Notes: generated by a model from the sequence alone, not told the origin. Shown: positions 16,367 to 24,441, numbered from the stretch's first letter. The stretch is DNA of 64,000 bases from Bacillus nitratireducens (GCF_001884135.1 NZ_MAOC01000021.1:1-64000); one strand, 5' to 3'. Translations and numbers: made by a program.

Positions 16367-16811
16367 CCGAACGTGGCTCAAAGAGATTCATGAATCTCGA
16401 AGCCAGCGTTCTCTCTTGTTAGGGAAAGAGGCAATTGACCTTCTGGTCAAACAAAATCTCCCTGTTACACTCAAGACTGTATCAGAGAAGTCAAAAGAGA
16501 TTGATCCCGAAGGGAAAGGGATTCATCGTAACACGATTGGTACAAATCAAGAATTGAATGCGTATTATAAGCAGCACAGCAAAACATATAAACAAAAAAT
16601 AAATTCTAACAAATCCACACGAAAACATGGTATTGAATTTCTCCCTGTTGACTATCGACGCATAAATACAGAACGCAATATAGAAAATGTCAGGAAAAAG
16701 TATATGGAACTCTCAAAAAAAGAGCTTGTACACCGACTAATCTTAGCGGAACAATATATTATAAAAAGCAATCGAACTTGGATAGAAAACCAATTTGAGC
16801 AATTTAAGTAA
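16338..16811 (+). CDS. Small TnpC/DUF6262-like accessory recombination protein
   Basis: The 157-residue basic protein starts at ATG 16338 behind GGGAGGAA, inside the end of the large recombinase gene. Its N-terminal half (LLLGKEAIDLLVKQNLP, TLKTVSEKSKEID, HRNTIGTNQELN) has the pattern of TnpC or DUF6262 proteins, which begin with a small helix-turn-helix and end in a coiled coil. Here the C-terminus (KKELVHRLILAEQYII) is also helical. In Tn554, TnpC influences orientation and efficiency of transposition. The strict gene order after two recombinases is the main support. Confidence 0.7.
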   Translation: MNQTFPSKDNRTWLKEIHESRSQRSLLLGKEAIDLLVKQNLPVTLKTVSEKSKEIDPEGKGIHRNTIGTNQELNAYYKQHSKTYKQKINSNKSTRKHGIEFLPVDYRRINTERNIENVRKKYMELSKKELVHRLILAEQYIIKSNRTWIENQFEQFK

Positions 16812-16859
16812 TGGAAAAGATATTTAAAATATAATGACAATTTGTAGTGAGGGGATAAA

Positions 16860-19800
16860 ATGAGAAAAATTAATGAGATACAAATGAAATTAGGAGAATT
16901 AAATGGCGGAGAATTTCAAAAATTAATGGATACATATTTTTCAAGAGAATATAAAGGTAGTAATTTGTATCCTATAGGTTCTGTATTAGAAAATAATAAT
17001 ACTAAAACAGGTACCCCAGATACATTGATAAAGCCTATTGGTGAAAAATATGTATATATTGAGTATACTGTGCAGAAAAATAATATTGTTTCTAAATTTA
17101 AAGATGATATCTCTAAATGTTTTGATGAAGAGAAAACAGGCATACCAAAAAATTTAATTGGAAAAATAATTTGCTGTTGTAACACTAGATTAGGAACAAG
17201 TGAAATTGAAGAATTAGTTTCTATAGGAAGAGATAATGACATTGTTGTTGAAGTTATTTCTTTAGATTCAATAGCTTATAAATTAATGGAATTTCCTTTT
17301 CTTATTAAAGATTTTTTGGGAATCGCTATTGATACGCAACAAATATTAGAAATAGAGGATTTTGTTAGTATTAATGATAGTGCAAAATTAGCTACGCCAT
17401 TAAAAGTGGATATTTTTGGAAGGGAAGAAAAAATTGAAAATATATTAAAAGCAATGGATGAAGAGCAGATAATATTAATATCAGGGTTGCCTGGGGTAGG
17501 AAAGACTAGACTCGCGTTAGAAGTTATGAAGCGTTTTAAAGAACAACATAATGAGTATAAGTTGAAATGTTTAAGGAACAATGGACAAAATATATATGAT
17601 GATTTGAATTTATATTTCAGTGAATCAGGTTCATATTTACTTATGATTGACGATGCTAATTTATTAACTAATATTCAACTAATATTAGATTTATTTAGTT
17701 GGGCATCAAAAGGGATAAAAATTAAATTAATATTAACTGTTAGAGACTATGCAGAAGAAAAAACGATAGAAAAAATCTCTAATTACTCTTTTAAAACTTT
17801 TAAAATAAAGGCTTTGACCGAAGAAACTATTAAGTTATTATGTGAATATTTAGGTGTTTTAAATATAATATATATAGAACGTATTAACGAGATAGCAAAA
17901 GGAAATCCAAGGTTAGCAATTATGGGATGTACAACAGCAAAAAAAGAAGATAGTCTAAGCAGTTTATCGAATGTGGTTGATATAGTGGAATCTTATTATC
18001 GAGAGATTAAGTCCTATTTTGAAACAGAGTTGCAGAATGAAGAATTATTAAAAGTTGGTGCATTGCTTAGCTTTCTAAATCATGTGAATTTAAAAGATGA
18101 TGAAAACATAGAGATGGTATGTAGTGTCGTAAATCAAGATAAAGAGACTTTCGTAGAGAATGTATATAAACTACATTCAATGGAAATAGTCGACATATAT
18201 GAAAATGAACTCGTAAAAATCTCTGATCAAATATTAAGTATTTACATTTTTTACTTATCTGTTTTCAAAAGAAAAGATCTTTTATATAAAACATTGATAG
18301 AAAATTTTTATCCATCATTAAAAGGTAGGATAGTTGAAAACTTAAATAGCGTATTTTCATATTTTTATAAAGAAGAAAATTTAAACATTGTAAAGGATGC
18401 AATAAAAGAAATTTTTGAAGAAAGTAAACAAAACTTTGAAGAAAATGAAACAGAGGTTTTCTTAATAACCTTTTTGTTTGGACTTGAAATTGAAGGACTA
18501 TTATATGCGAAAAAGAAAATTGATGCTTTTGAAGTTAACGATTCTATAGATGAGATTAGCTTTGAAATAAAAAATAATAATGAATGTACTAATATTCTTA
18601 AGTTGTTAGGGGGGTATAAAAACTCTGAATATTATTTGGAAGCTATAGATTTAATTTTATTATATTTAGAAAAACAGCCTACAGAATTCTCTTCAGTATA
18701 TAAAGTTTTAATTGATAATTATGGATTTGATGAAAAATCAGATGTTTACGGATATGTTCAACAACTTGAATTATTAAAAAAAATCAACCAAAGTTATGAT
18801 TTGAAAAAAGATATTCTTTATAAGAATCTTTTAATTAAAATTATTGAATACTTTTTAGAATTTAAGTATGAGTATACAAGGATGAAAAGTAATAGGGGTA
18901 TGGTTTTTTATAAAATTCCAGTTTATTTAGAGGGGAATTTACCACAAATCAGAAAAGAAATATGGGCTAAACTAAGAGACTTATATAATCAAAATATTAA
19001 TGTATATGATCTTCATAAAATTTTATATAACTACGGTAGAAACAATTTTGAATCGATTGATGAAAAAGTTCTGAATTTTGATAAGGGATTTATAGAATCG
19101 ATAATTTATGACATTCAGGAATTAACTTTAGAACAAAGCATAGTATATAACAGATTAAAAGATTTATTTGAAAGATATGAAATCTATTTTGATGGAGAAG
19201 TAGAAAAAAAGATAGAAACAAAAGAATATCTTATATATAAGAGAATTTTTAGTGAACCAAAATGCAATGATGAAGATAGACTTATTGAAGAAAAAGAACT
19301 AATAGATTGGAGTCAAAACCTTACGGATGAGGATTTTTATGAAATATTTAGAATTTGTAATCAAGTGACCGCTATAGATTACTTGAATTCTAATAGTTAT
19401 AGCACAAGTGAAAAAATAGAAATTTTACTTTTAAATACTCCTATTAATGAGAGAATAACTATTCTAAATATGTTTTTTGAGGAAAATATAAAGATAAGTT
19501 TACATCCTTTAAATATAATCAAGAATGTAAAGGATTTAACTCATCTAGAACAAAGCATTTTAAATGTAGAATTTTATAATAAAAATTATTGGTTATATTG
19601 TATCTATAGAGAAATGAGTATTTTGAATCCAAATACTGAGTTGTTAAAAAAGATATATGAATATTTTAATAAACCTGAGGGTGAGGTAGCAGGATATAGT
19701 AGAGATATTACTTTTTTAAAAGCATTTATCGATATAGATGAAAATATTTTTGTTAATGTTATTAACTTACTTTTAGAACAGGAAGATATAGTGTTTTTAA

Positions 19801-20564
19801 GAAGTGTAGAATCTTTTTTATTGTCTTGTGCAGAAAATGAAGAGTATATAACTATCTATTTAAAAAACGATTTAAGTCTATTGAAAACTTTATACTTAAA
19901 ATTGTTAAGTATTAGAAAGCATTTTGATTATGATTCATCCTTTTTAAAAGTTATAGTAAGAAGAAATTCAGCAATTTTAAAAGAAATATTAGAAAGTATC
20001 CTTGTAGATGAAAAAACTACTTATAAATTTAATGAAGAAATTAATTTTGCATTTATTTGGAATGAAGAAAACTGGGGTGAATTAGCGGATTTAGTAAGTG
20101 AGATTGTTGAAAAGTATGTATATGAAAAAGGAAAATATTATGCTGCTAAGGACTTGTTGGAAAAATTATTAACTTTAGATGGTGAAAATAGTAAAAAACT
20201 TTATAAATGGATTGAATCAAAAATTATAGAATGGGCAAAAAATGAAGAGTTGATTATAAGTTTATATGAATGTTTAACTAAGTTTGAGAATGAAAAGCAA
20301 ATAGAATGGATTGTGAAATTAATACAAATAAGAATGGATTTTGTATTCTTTAAAAGGATACCACTTTTACCACGTAGTTATTCGTGGAGCGGAAGCGAGA
20401 TACCAATTTTACGAGAGCATCAGTCACTTTATCAACAACTTAGTGATAAGGTACAAGGAATTCAATTTCTGGAACATAAAAAATGGTTACAAGAGAAAAT
20501 AGAGTATATAGAGAAAAAAATTAAAAGAGTTAAGGTTAAGGAATTAGCAGAAGATTTATATTGA
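16860..20564 (+). CDS. PD-(D/E)XK-like nuclease fused to a STAND NTPase; probable anti-phage defence protein
   Basis: The 1,234-residue protein starts at ATG 16860 behind GAGGGG. Residues 1-160 look like a PD-(D/E)XK nuclease: GGEFQKLMDTYF (Glu18), GTPDTLIKP (Asp54), and YIEYTVQKN (Glu68, Gln72, Lys73). Residues 180-360 are a STAND NTPase core: FGREEKIENIL, Walker A GLPGVGKTR (209-217), Walker B YLLMIDDA (259-266), the RDYA sensor motif (295-298) and GNPRLAI (348-354). The remaining 870 residues are Leu-, Ile-, Glu- and Lys-rich helices without strict repeats, suitable as a ligand-sensing solenoid. Avs proteins have this architecture: a phage protein binds the sensor, the NTPase oligomerises, and the nuclease degrades DNA. 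Family membership below STAND level is not assigned. The gene is very AT-rich and is the main cargo of the mobile element. Confidence 0.78.
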   Translation: MRKINEIQMKLGELNGGEFQKLMDTYFSREYKGSNLYPIGSVLENNNTKTGTPDTLIKPIGEKYVYIEYTVQKNNIVSKFKDDISKCFDEEKTGIPKNLIGKIICCCNTRLGTSEIEELVSIGRDNDIVVEVISLDSIAYKLMEFPFLIKDFLGIAIDTQQILEIEDFVSINDSAKLATPLKVDIFGREEKIENILKAMDEEQIILISGLPGVGKTRLALEVMKRFKEQHNEYKLKCLRNNGQNIYDDLNLYFSESGSYLLMIDDANLLTNIQLILDLFSWASKGIKIKLILTVRDYAEEKTIEKISNYSFKTFKIKALTEETIKLLCEYLGVLNIIYIERINEIAKGNPRLAIMGCTTAKKEDSLSSLSNVVDIVESYYREIKSYFETELQNEELLKVGALLSFLNHVNLKDDENIEMVCSVVNQDKETFVENVYKLHSMEIVDIYENELVKISDQILSIYIFYLSVFKRKDLLYKTLIENFYPSLKGRIVENLNSVFSYFYKEENLNIVKDAIKEIFEESKQNFEENETEVFLITFLFGLEIEGLLYAKKKIDAFEVNDSIDEISFEIKNNNECTNILKLLGGYKNSEYYLEAIDLILLYLEKQPTEFSSVYKVLIDNYGFDEKSDVYGYVQQLELLKKINQSYDLKKDILYKNLLIKIIEYFLEFKYEYTRMKSNRGMVFYKIPVYLEGNLPQIRKEIWAKLRDLYNQNINVYDLHKILYNYGRNNFESIDEKVLNFDKGFIESIIYDIQELTLEQSIVYNRLKDLFERYEIYFDGEVEKKIETKEYLIYKRIFSEPKCNDEDRLIEEKELIDWSQNLTDEDFYEIFRICNQVTAIDYLNSNSYSTSEKIEILLLNTPINERITILNMFFEENIKISLHPLNIIKNVKDLTHLEQSILNVEFYNKNYWLYCIYREMSILNPNTELLKKIYEYFNKPEGEVAGYSRDITFLKAFIDIDENIFVNVINLLLEQEDIVFLRSVESFLLSCAENEEYITIYLKNDLSLLKTLYLKLLSIRKHFDYDSSFLKVIVRRNSAILKEILESILVDEKTTYKFNEEINFAFIWNEENWGELADLVSEIVEKYVYEKGKYYAAKDLLEKLLTLDGENSKKLYKWIESKIIEWAKNEELIISLYECLTKFENEKQIEWIVKLIQIRMDFVFFKRIPLLPRSYSWSGSEIPILREHQSLYQQLSDKVQGIQFLEHKKWLQEKIEYIEKKIKRVKVKELAEDLY

Positions 20565-20612
20565 ATCTTTTAATCAAACTTTTTATAAAAATCAAACTTA
20601 AATCTGCTGGAG

Positions 20613-20658
20613 AAGAATCCATTTTGATCAATCTTTTTTCAAAATGGATTCTTTTTAC
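20613..20658 (+). terminator. Terminator of the STAND gene
   Basis: AAGAATCCATTTTGA (20613-20627) pairs perfectly with TCAAAATGGATTCTT (20639-20653) and T's follow. Confidence 0.85.
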
Positions 20659-20692
20659 TTATCATGAAATACGGGTTTACGAGGTATTTTGA

Positions 20693-21313
20693 TTAAACTT
20701 TATTTCACAGCTACATTTATAAGAGTCAATTGTACAGTGAAAATAAAGTTGTTTCATTTATAATAAATTCGTTTAAAAGTTAATAAAGATGTTTAATTTT
20801 AATGCTTTTTAGAGAAGGATAGTTTAATAAGATGTGATATGTTTAAATAAAAGCAGGGTTTTTAGGGGGGGTATATGAAATATACATGTCCATGTTGTGG
20901 TTATAAAACCTTAGAAGAGGAACCACCAGGTACATTTGACATTTGCAGTATCTGTTTCTGGGAAGATGATAACGTTCAATTTGATGATCCTGATTATGAA
21001 GGCGGAGCGAATGAGGAGTCTTTGAGACAATATCAAAAAGCCTTTTTAATGAGGCATGTTAATCGAAACCTAACCAATAGAAATGAACGTGATCCAAACT
21101 GGAGATCGCTTTTCGAAAAGTAATGTTTGTTACACTCGTCAACTAATAGATACCTTTGTTCCATACGAATTGAGTTTTAAACGACTTTATTATTGCTGAT
21201 TTTTTCAAAATTAGAGAAGGATAAATAAAATTAAACAATTATTTTAAACATCGTTTGATTGTTCAGACGGTGTTAAGCGTGTTTATAGCGTAGAAATTAA
21301 ACAACTTTATTAT
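20693..21313. repeat. Cluster of TTAAACAACTTTATTAT-like motifs flanking the CPCC gene
   Basis: Copies of one AT-rich motif occur in both orientations. Forward: TTAAACTTTATTT at 20693, TTAAACGACTTTATTAT at 21177-21193 and TTAAACAACTTTATTAT at 21297-21313. Inverted: AATAAAGTTGTTT at 20742-20754, AATAAATTCGTTTAA at 20762-20776 and AATAAAGATGTTTAA at 20782-20796. The 20742 copy is an exact 13-base inverse of the last copy. They could be recombinase accessory sites or operators. AT-richness raises the chance of coincidence for the weaker copies. Confidence 0.5.
20875..21123 (+). CDS. CPCC family cysteine-rich protein
   Basis: This 82-residue protein begins KYTCPCCGYKTL and continues DICSICFWEDD; the two CxxC pairs would bind one zinc ion. 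It then has DPDYEGGANEESLRQYQ, typical of the small cysteine-rich CPCC family found in many bacteria. Its function is unknown to me. ATG 20875 follows a run of seven G's that includes a usable ribosome site. It lies inside the element after the STAND gene's terminator, so it is expressed separately and is a second cargo gene. Whether it is linked to defence is not known. Confidence 0.8.
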   Translation: MKYTCPCCGYKTLEEEPPGTFDICSICFWEDDNVQFDDPDYEGGANEESLRQYQKAFLMRHVNRNLTNRNERDPNWRSLFEK

Positions 21314-21367
21314 CATTACACATCAATGAGAGCATTAAGTTGATAACAAGTCGACAGCCAATACAAA

Positions 21368-21384
21368 TGTTGTGGTAAATGAGG
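21368..21384 (-). repeat. Second right subterminal inverted repeat
   Basis: TGTTGTGGTAAATGAGG is the inverted partner of 12177-12193 with one mismatch. Confidence 0.6.
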
Positions 21385-21403
21385 TCATTTGTGGTACAAA
21401 AAA

Positions 21404-21441
21404 GGATAGAACATACAGAATTATTCTGCCTGTCACTATCC
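21404..21441. terminator. Bidirectional terminator at the right end of the element
   Basis: GGATAG (21404-21409) pairs with CTATCC (21436-21441) around a further ACAG...CTGT stem. Six or more A's precede the hairpin, and a T-rich tract follows it. The rest of 21124-21557 contains the motif cluster, the inverted repeats and the element end, and no gene. Confidence 0.65.
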
Positions 21442-21454
21442 TCTTCTTTTATTC

Positions 21455-21479
21455 TTATATAATGTGTAACATTATATGT
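21455..21479 (-). repeat. Right subterminal inverted repeat (palindromic)
   Basis: This is the reverse complement of 12091-12115 at about 23 of 25 positions, with central GTA instead of TAC. It lies 43 bases inside the right core repeat, against 41 on the left. Confidence 0.75.
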
Positions 21480-21529
21480 CTATTCTTGTTAAAACAAAGA
21501 TTAATTCAAATTTCTTGAATCTAAATAAA

Positions 21530-21553
21530 ACAAAGTGAAGACGTCTCATTTAA
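21530..21553 (+). terminator. Right arm of the split terminator
   Basis: This 24-base arm (ending GACGTCTCATTTAA) pairs with 12018-12041 across the element and directly abuts the right AAATAAA copy. A T tract follows, and the minus-strand HAD-IIIA gene ends five bases beyond. Confidence 0.8.
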
Positions 21554-21557
21554 TTTT

Positions 21558-22085
21558 TTATTGATGGTTTAAAATCCAATTTGTAGCATCTTCAAAGTTT
21601 TTTGCAATGTAGTTTGGTTCAATATGTGCCCATTTATCTCGGAACGTATGTAAAGCATCATATCCAGCGCCAGTTTGAACTAATATAGTCGTTGCATTTA
21701 CTTTTTCCCCAGCAACAATATCCGTCCAGCGATCACCGATTACCGCGCATTTTGTTAAATCAAGCCCATGTTTTTCCGCTGCTTTTAGGAGCATACCTGT
21801 GCTCGGTTTGCGACATTCACATCCATCACCATGTTTATGAGGGCAAAGATAAATATCATCAAAACCAAACTCTTTTAATTCTTTCGCAAAATCATTCGTA
21901 GTTGCTTTTCCATCCGCGATACCTGGTTGATTCGTAAAAGAGAATAGTTTAATATTTTGGGCTTTTAACTTTTGTAAAGATTTCTTTGTAAAAGGAAACA
22001 ATGTGAAAGAACCAGGATAATGTATTGTAGTATCACCGCCAATTGTTCCGTCACGATCAATGAAAATAGCTTCAATGTTTTTCAT
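21558..22085 (-). CDS. HAD-IIIA family phosphatase, GmhB/histidinol-phosphatase-like
   Basis: The 175-residue protein has HAD motif I FIDRDGTIGGD, motif II FSFTNQPG, a zinc-binding loop CPHKHGDGCECRKPS (Cys-x-His and Cys-x-Cys ligands), and motif IV GDRWTDIVAG. This is the layout of D-glycero-manno-heptose-1,7-bisphosphate 7-phosphatase and histidinol-phosphate phosphatase relatives, which act on small phosphates in the cytoplasm. Bacilli without heptose pathways also carry it, so the substrate is open. It converges with the GNAT gene; the terminator they once shared is now split by the mobile element. Confidence 0.85.
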   Translation of the reverse strand: MKNIEAIFIDRDGTIGGDTTIHYPGSFTLFPFTKKSLQKLKAQNIKLFSFTNQPGIADGKATTNDFAKELKEFGFDDIYLCPHKHGDGCECRKPSTGMLLKAAEKHGLDLTKCAVIGDRWTDIVAGEKVNATTILVQTGAGYDALHTFRDKWAHIEPNYIAKNFEDATNWILNHQ

Positions 22086-22256
22086 AGTTACAGTCCTTTC
22101 AATTTAAATTAAAATCTACAAACATTAAGTATTCTCTTGAAATATGGTTTTTCCTGCTATTGAAATAAATAAGTCGGCAAATGGTATAATAATATGTTAA
22201 GAGGAATATTTTACTATTTTTCTTGGTTGTAATGTAAATGGAAAGAAGGGAAATGT

Positions 22257-22967
22257 ATGCTAGAGGTGAATATCCGCTCAGCTGGATATGAAATTGGTGA
22301 AAAGACAGTTCATGATATTGCATTTGCAATTGAAAAAGGCGAGTTAGTGGCTCTTATTGGTGCAAATGGCGCAGGAAAGAGTACGACAATTAAATCGATG
22401 CTCGGTTTGCTTGTCAATATGGATGGTGAAATCTCGTTTGGAGAAAAGAAAAATCCATATGCATATGTACCGGAGCACCCCACTTATTATGATTACTTAA
22501 CTTTATGGGAGCATATTGAATTGCTAATGGCTGCCCGCGGAAATGAAGTGGGAAATTGGGAGGAGAAAGCAAGGGAATTATTACATACGTTTCGAATGGA
22601 AAAACATATACACGAATACATATCAAAGTTTTCAAAAGGTATGAAACAAAAGTCGATGCTTATATTAGCATTTTTAACAGAGCCAGATTTTTATATTATT
22701 GATGAGCCTTTTATCGGTTTAGATCCAGTAGCTACGAAAGAATTTTTGAATTACTTATATAAAGAAAAAGAGCGAGGAGCTGGAATTTTACTTTGTACGC
22801 ACGTACTAGATACAGCTGAAAGAATTTGTGAAAGATTTTTACTCATTTCGCAAGGTACATTAGTAGCAGATGGGCATTTAGAGGCGATACAATCGTTAGC
22901 AGAAATGCCGGGAAGCACACTGTTAGATTGCTTCGATGCAGTTGTAAGGCGAGAGCAGCATGATTAA
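22257..22967 (+). CDS. ABC transporter ATP-binding protein, EcsA/YthP-like
   Basis: The 236-residue ATPase has Walker A GANGAGKST, a shortened signature region YISKFSKGMKQK, Walker B FYIIDEPF and an H-loop CTHVLD. It pairs with the membrane protein whose start overlaps its end by eight bases. EcsAB- and YthPQ-type exporters of bacilli have this two-gene form; Ecs influences protein secretion and processing, while the cargo is not known for certain. ATG 22257 follows AAAGAAGGG. A strong start and tight coupling to the permease support a complete transporter. Confidence 0.85.
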   Translation: MLEVNIRSAGYEIGEKTVHDIAFAIEKGELVALIGANGAGKSTTIKSMLGLLVNMDGEISFGEKKNPYAYVPEHPTYYDYLTLWEHIELLMAARGNEVGNWEEKARELLHTFRMEKHIHEYISKFSKGMKQKSMLILAFLTEPDFYIIDEPFIGLDPVATKEFLNYLYKEKERGAGILLCTHVLDTAERICERFLLISQGTLVADGHLEAIQSLAEMPGSTLLDCFDAVVRREQHD

Positions 22968-24159
22968 ACAACAGTTTAATAAAAGGTTACGTCATGAATT
23001 GCAAAGAAAATGGAAGTCGATTCGTTCTGTAACAGATTGGACAGTAGAATTATATATCATTATACCCGCACTTATATTTATGGGAATATATTATCGTTCA
23101 TTATGGGTAAAAGAACTATCAATGGAAGAGACCGTTTATTTTGGATTAGGTCTACTTATATTTTATTTTGTTACATTTTCAAGAGGGGTTCGCTCATTCT
23201 TTGAACAAGCAGATAGTTTATTTTTAATTTCGTATCCAAATCATATGCGAAGATTAATGAAGCTTGGCATGATATATACGTTAATTCGGATTGCAATAAC
23301 GAATGTAATTGTTGTATTCATTATGTTGCCTATATTGATGAAAAGTATGGGAGCGACAATTATACAAATCGTACAGTATTGGATTTTCTTTACTGTTTTT
23401 CGATTTATGTTATCGTTGTTGACGAGATTTATTAATGTACGTGTAGGGAAACGATGGGTTTTATTGATTATAAAAGATGTTATATTTTCTTTAAGTTTAA
23501 TCTATTTTGGAATCAGTGTATTTTTTATTTTTAATAATCCATTGTATTTCATATTATTTACCGGCCTAGTAGCTGTACTTACTGTAGTCTTAGTAAAAGA
23601 AAAGATGGATTATAAAAATTACTTTTTTAAAGAAGTTGAGAAAGAGAAAGCAGAAAGTATGCGCTGGACGAGTGGGATTATGCAAGTTGGTGGTCATACA
23701 GCTAAACCGAGTAGTTCGAATAAAAAACCGTGGATGTTTCCTCGTTCTAAAAAGTTTTTAGGGAAGAAAAAGGATTCTCGTATTGTGGAATCCTTTTTAA
23801 AAGAATTTTTCCGTACAAGTAGTGCACGAATATTTTATATTCAAATTGTATGTATAAGCACTGTCAGTATTATCATGAGTCCGAGGTGGATTGCAGCTAT
23901 TATTCTTGCATTTGCTTTAGTTGGAATTTCTCGTTATGCGCGCGATTATTGGAATGAATTTACGAAAAAAATGTTTCTTCATTTATATTGTGATAAAGGA
24001 AAATTACTATTGTTAAGATGGAAGGCAGATCGTTATTTGCTCTTTCCAGCCGTATTCATATACGGGACAGTTATCCTTTCTCAGTTTTATTTATTGCCAG
24101 CAGTTATTATTGGGTTTATTTTTATAGTATTCATTGGTTGGATTGTATTTTCACCATAG
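22960..24159 (+). CDS. ABC transporter permease, EcsB/YthQ-like
   Basis: The 399-residue protein has about eight hydrophobic segments in two clusters, separated by a long basic cytoplasmic region (PSSSNKKPWMFPRSKKFLGK). This arrangement is that of EcsB and YthQ. It overlaps the ATPase gene by eight bases and ends directly at a terminator, closing the two-gene operon. The homology suggests an exporter rather than an importer. No substrate-binding protein is nearby. Confidence 0.8.
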   Translation: MIKQQFNKRLRHELQRKWKSIRSVTDWTVELYIIIPALIFMGIYYRSLWVKELSMEETVYFGLGLLIFYFVTFSRGVRSFFEQADSLFLISYPNHMRRLMKLGMIYTLIRIAITNVIVVFIMLPILMKSMGATIIQIVQYWIFFTVFRFMLSLLTRFINVRVGKRWVLLIIKDVIFSLSLIYFGISVFFIFNNPLYFILFTGLVAVLTVVLVKEKMDYKNYFFKEVEKEKAESMRWTSGIMQVGGHTAKPSSSNKKPWMFPRSKKFLGKKKDSRIVESFLKEFFRTSSARIFYIQIVCISTVSIIMSPRWIAAIILAFALVGISRYARDYWNEFTKKMFLHLYCDKGKLLLLRWKADRYLLFPAVFIYGTVILSQFYLLPAVIIGFIFIVFIGWIVFSP

Positions 24160-24187
24160 AAAAAGAGCCGGAAACGGCTCTTTTTCT
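24160..24187. terminator. Bidirectional terminator after the ABC operon
   Basis: AAAGAGCCG and CGGCTCTTT pair around GAAA, with A and T tracts on the two sides. It serves the permease gene on the plus strand and the small minus-strand gene. Confidence 0.85.
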
Positions 24188-24263
24188 AGTCTGTAACACA
24201 CTGATAAATAAAATATACTAAAAGGAGTATGCTTGCGGCGGAGTACAGGGCATCTAAAGTCAT
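24186..24263 (-). CDS. 25-residue single-span membrane peptide
   Basis: On the minus strand an ATG at 24263 lies six bases after a strong GAGGAGG ribosome site and encodes MTLDALYSAASILLLVYFI ending YQCVTD, then TAG inside the bidirectional terminator. One hydrophobic helix spans nearly the whole peptide. The ribosome site, the exact fit to a terminator and the free intergenic location argue for a real small gene. I do not recognise the family. It could be a small membrane regulator or a type I toxin-like peptide; no antisense RNA is evident. Confidence 0.6.
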   Translation of the reverse strand: MTLDALYSAASILLLVYFIYQCVTD

Positions 24264-24441
24264 CTGATTGCCTCCTCGTTGTTGTTGTATTTATAGTGTA
24301 TGAAATCTTACAATTTCATATTCAAGTGAAAAATATGTGAACGTTAACAAAATTGTAAAGTGCAAAAATTACAATCATTTTGTATAATAGAAGAAACAAT
24401 CGTTATATAAAATATAATGAGCGAAAGGGGAGGGAACATAA

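Larger units (their letters stand above)
12043..21529. mobile_element. Tn554-like recombinase-module element carrying a STAND NTPase, inserted in a terminator loop
   Basis: The element is bounded by AAATAAA direct repeats (12043-12049 and 21523-21529). Inside it lie two sets of subterminal inverted repeats, an HTH gene, two tyrosine recombinases, a TnpC/DUF6262-like gene, a 1,234-residue nuclease-STAND protein and a CPCC protein. Removing it joins two 24-base arms into a perfectly sized hairpin with loop AAAATAAA. That is strong internal evidence for the boundaries, although the exact crossover base within the AT-rich repeat cannot be fixed. Tn554-type elements integrate site-specifically through TnpA, TnpB and TnpC; this element shares that gene logic. 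The cargo is visibly more AT-rich than the recombinase genes, so it was probably acquired separately. Confidence 0.85.

Noticed and set aside
16860-20564. Restriction-modification system in the mobile element
   Set aside because: No methyltransferase or specificity gene accompanies the nuclease-like domain, and the ATPase core is of STAND type rather than the helicase type.
20693-21313. CRISPR array in the repeated AT-rich motif region
   Set aside because: Copies are irregularly spaced, in both orientations and too few, and no cas gene is present.
12043-21529. Prophage or conjugative element
   Set aside because: No structural, packaging, relaxase or secretion genes occur; content is limited to recombinases and two cargo genes.
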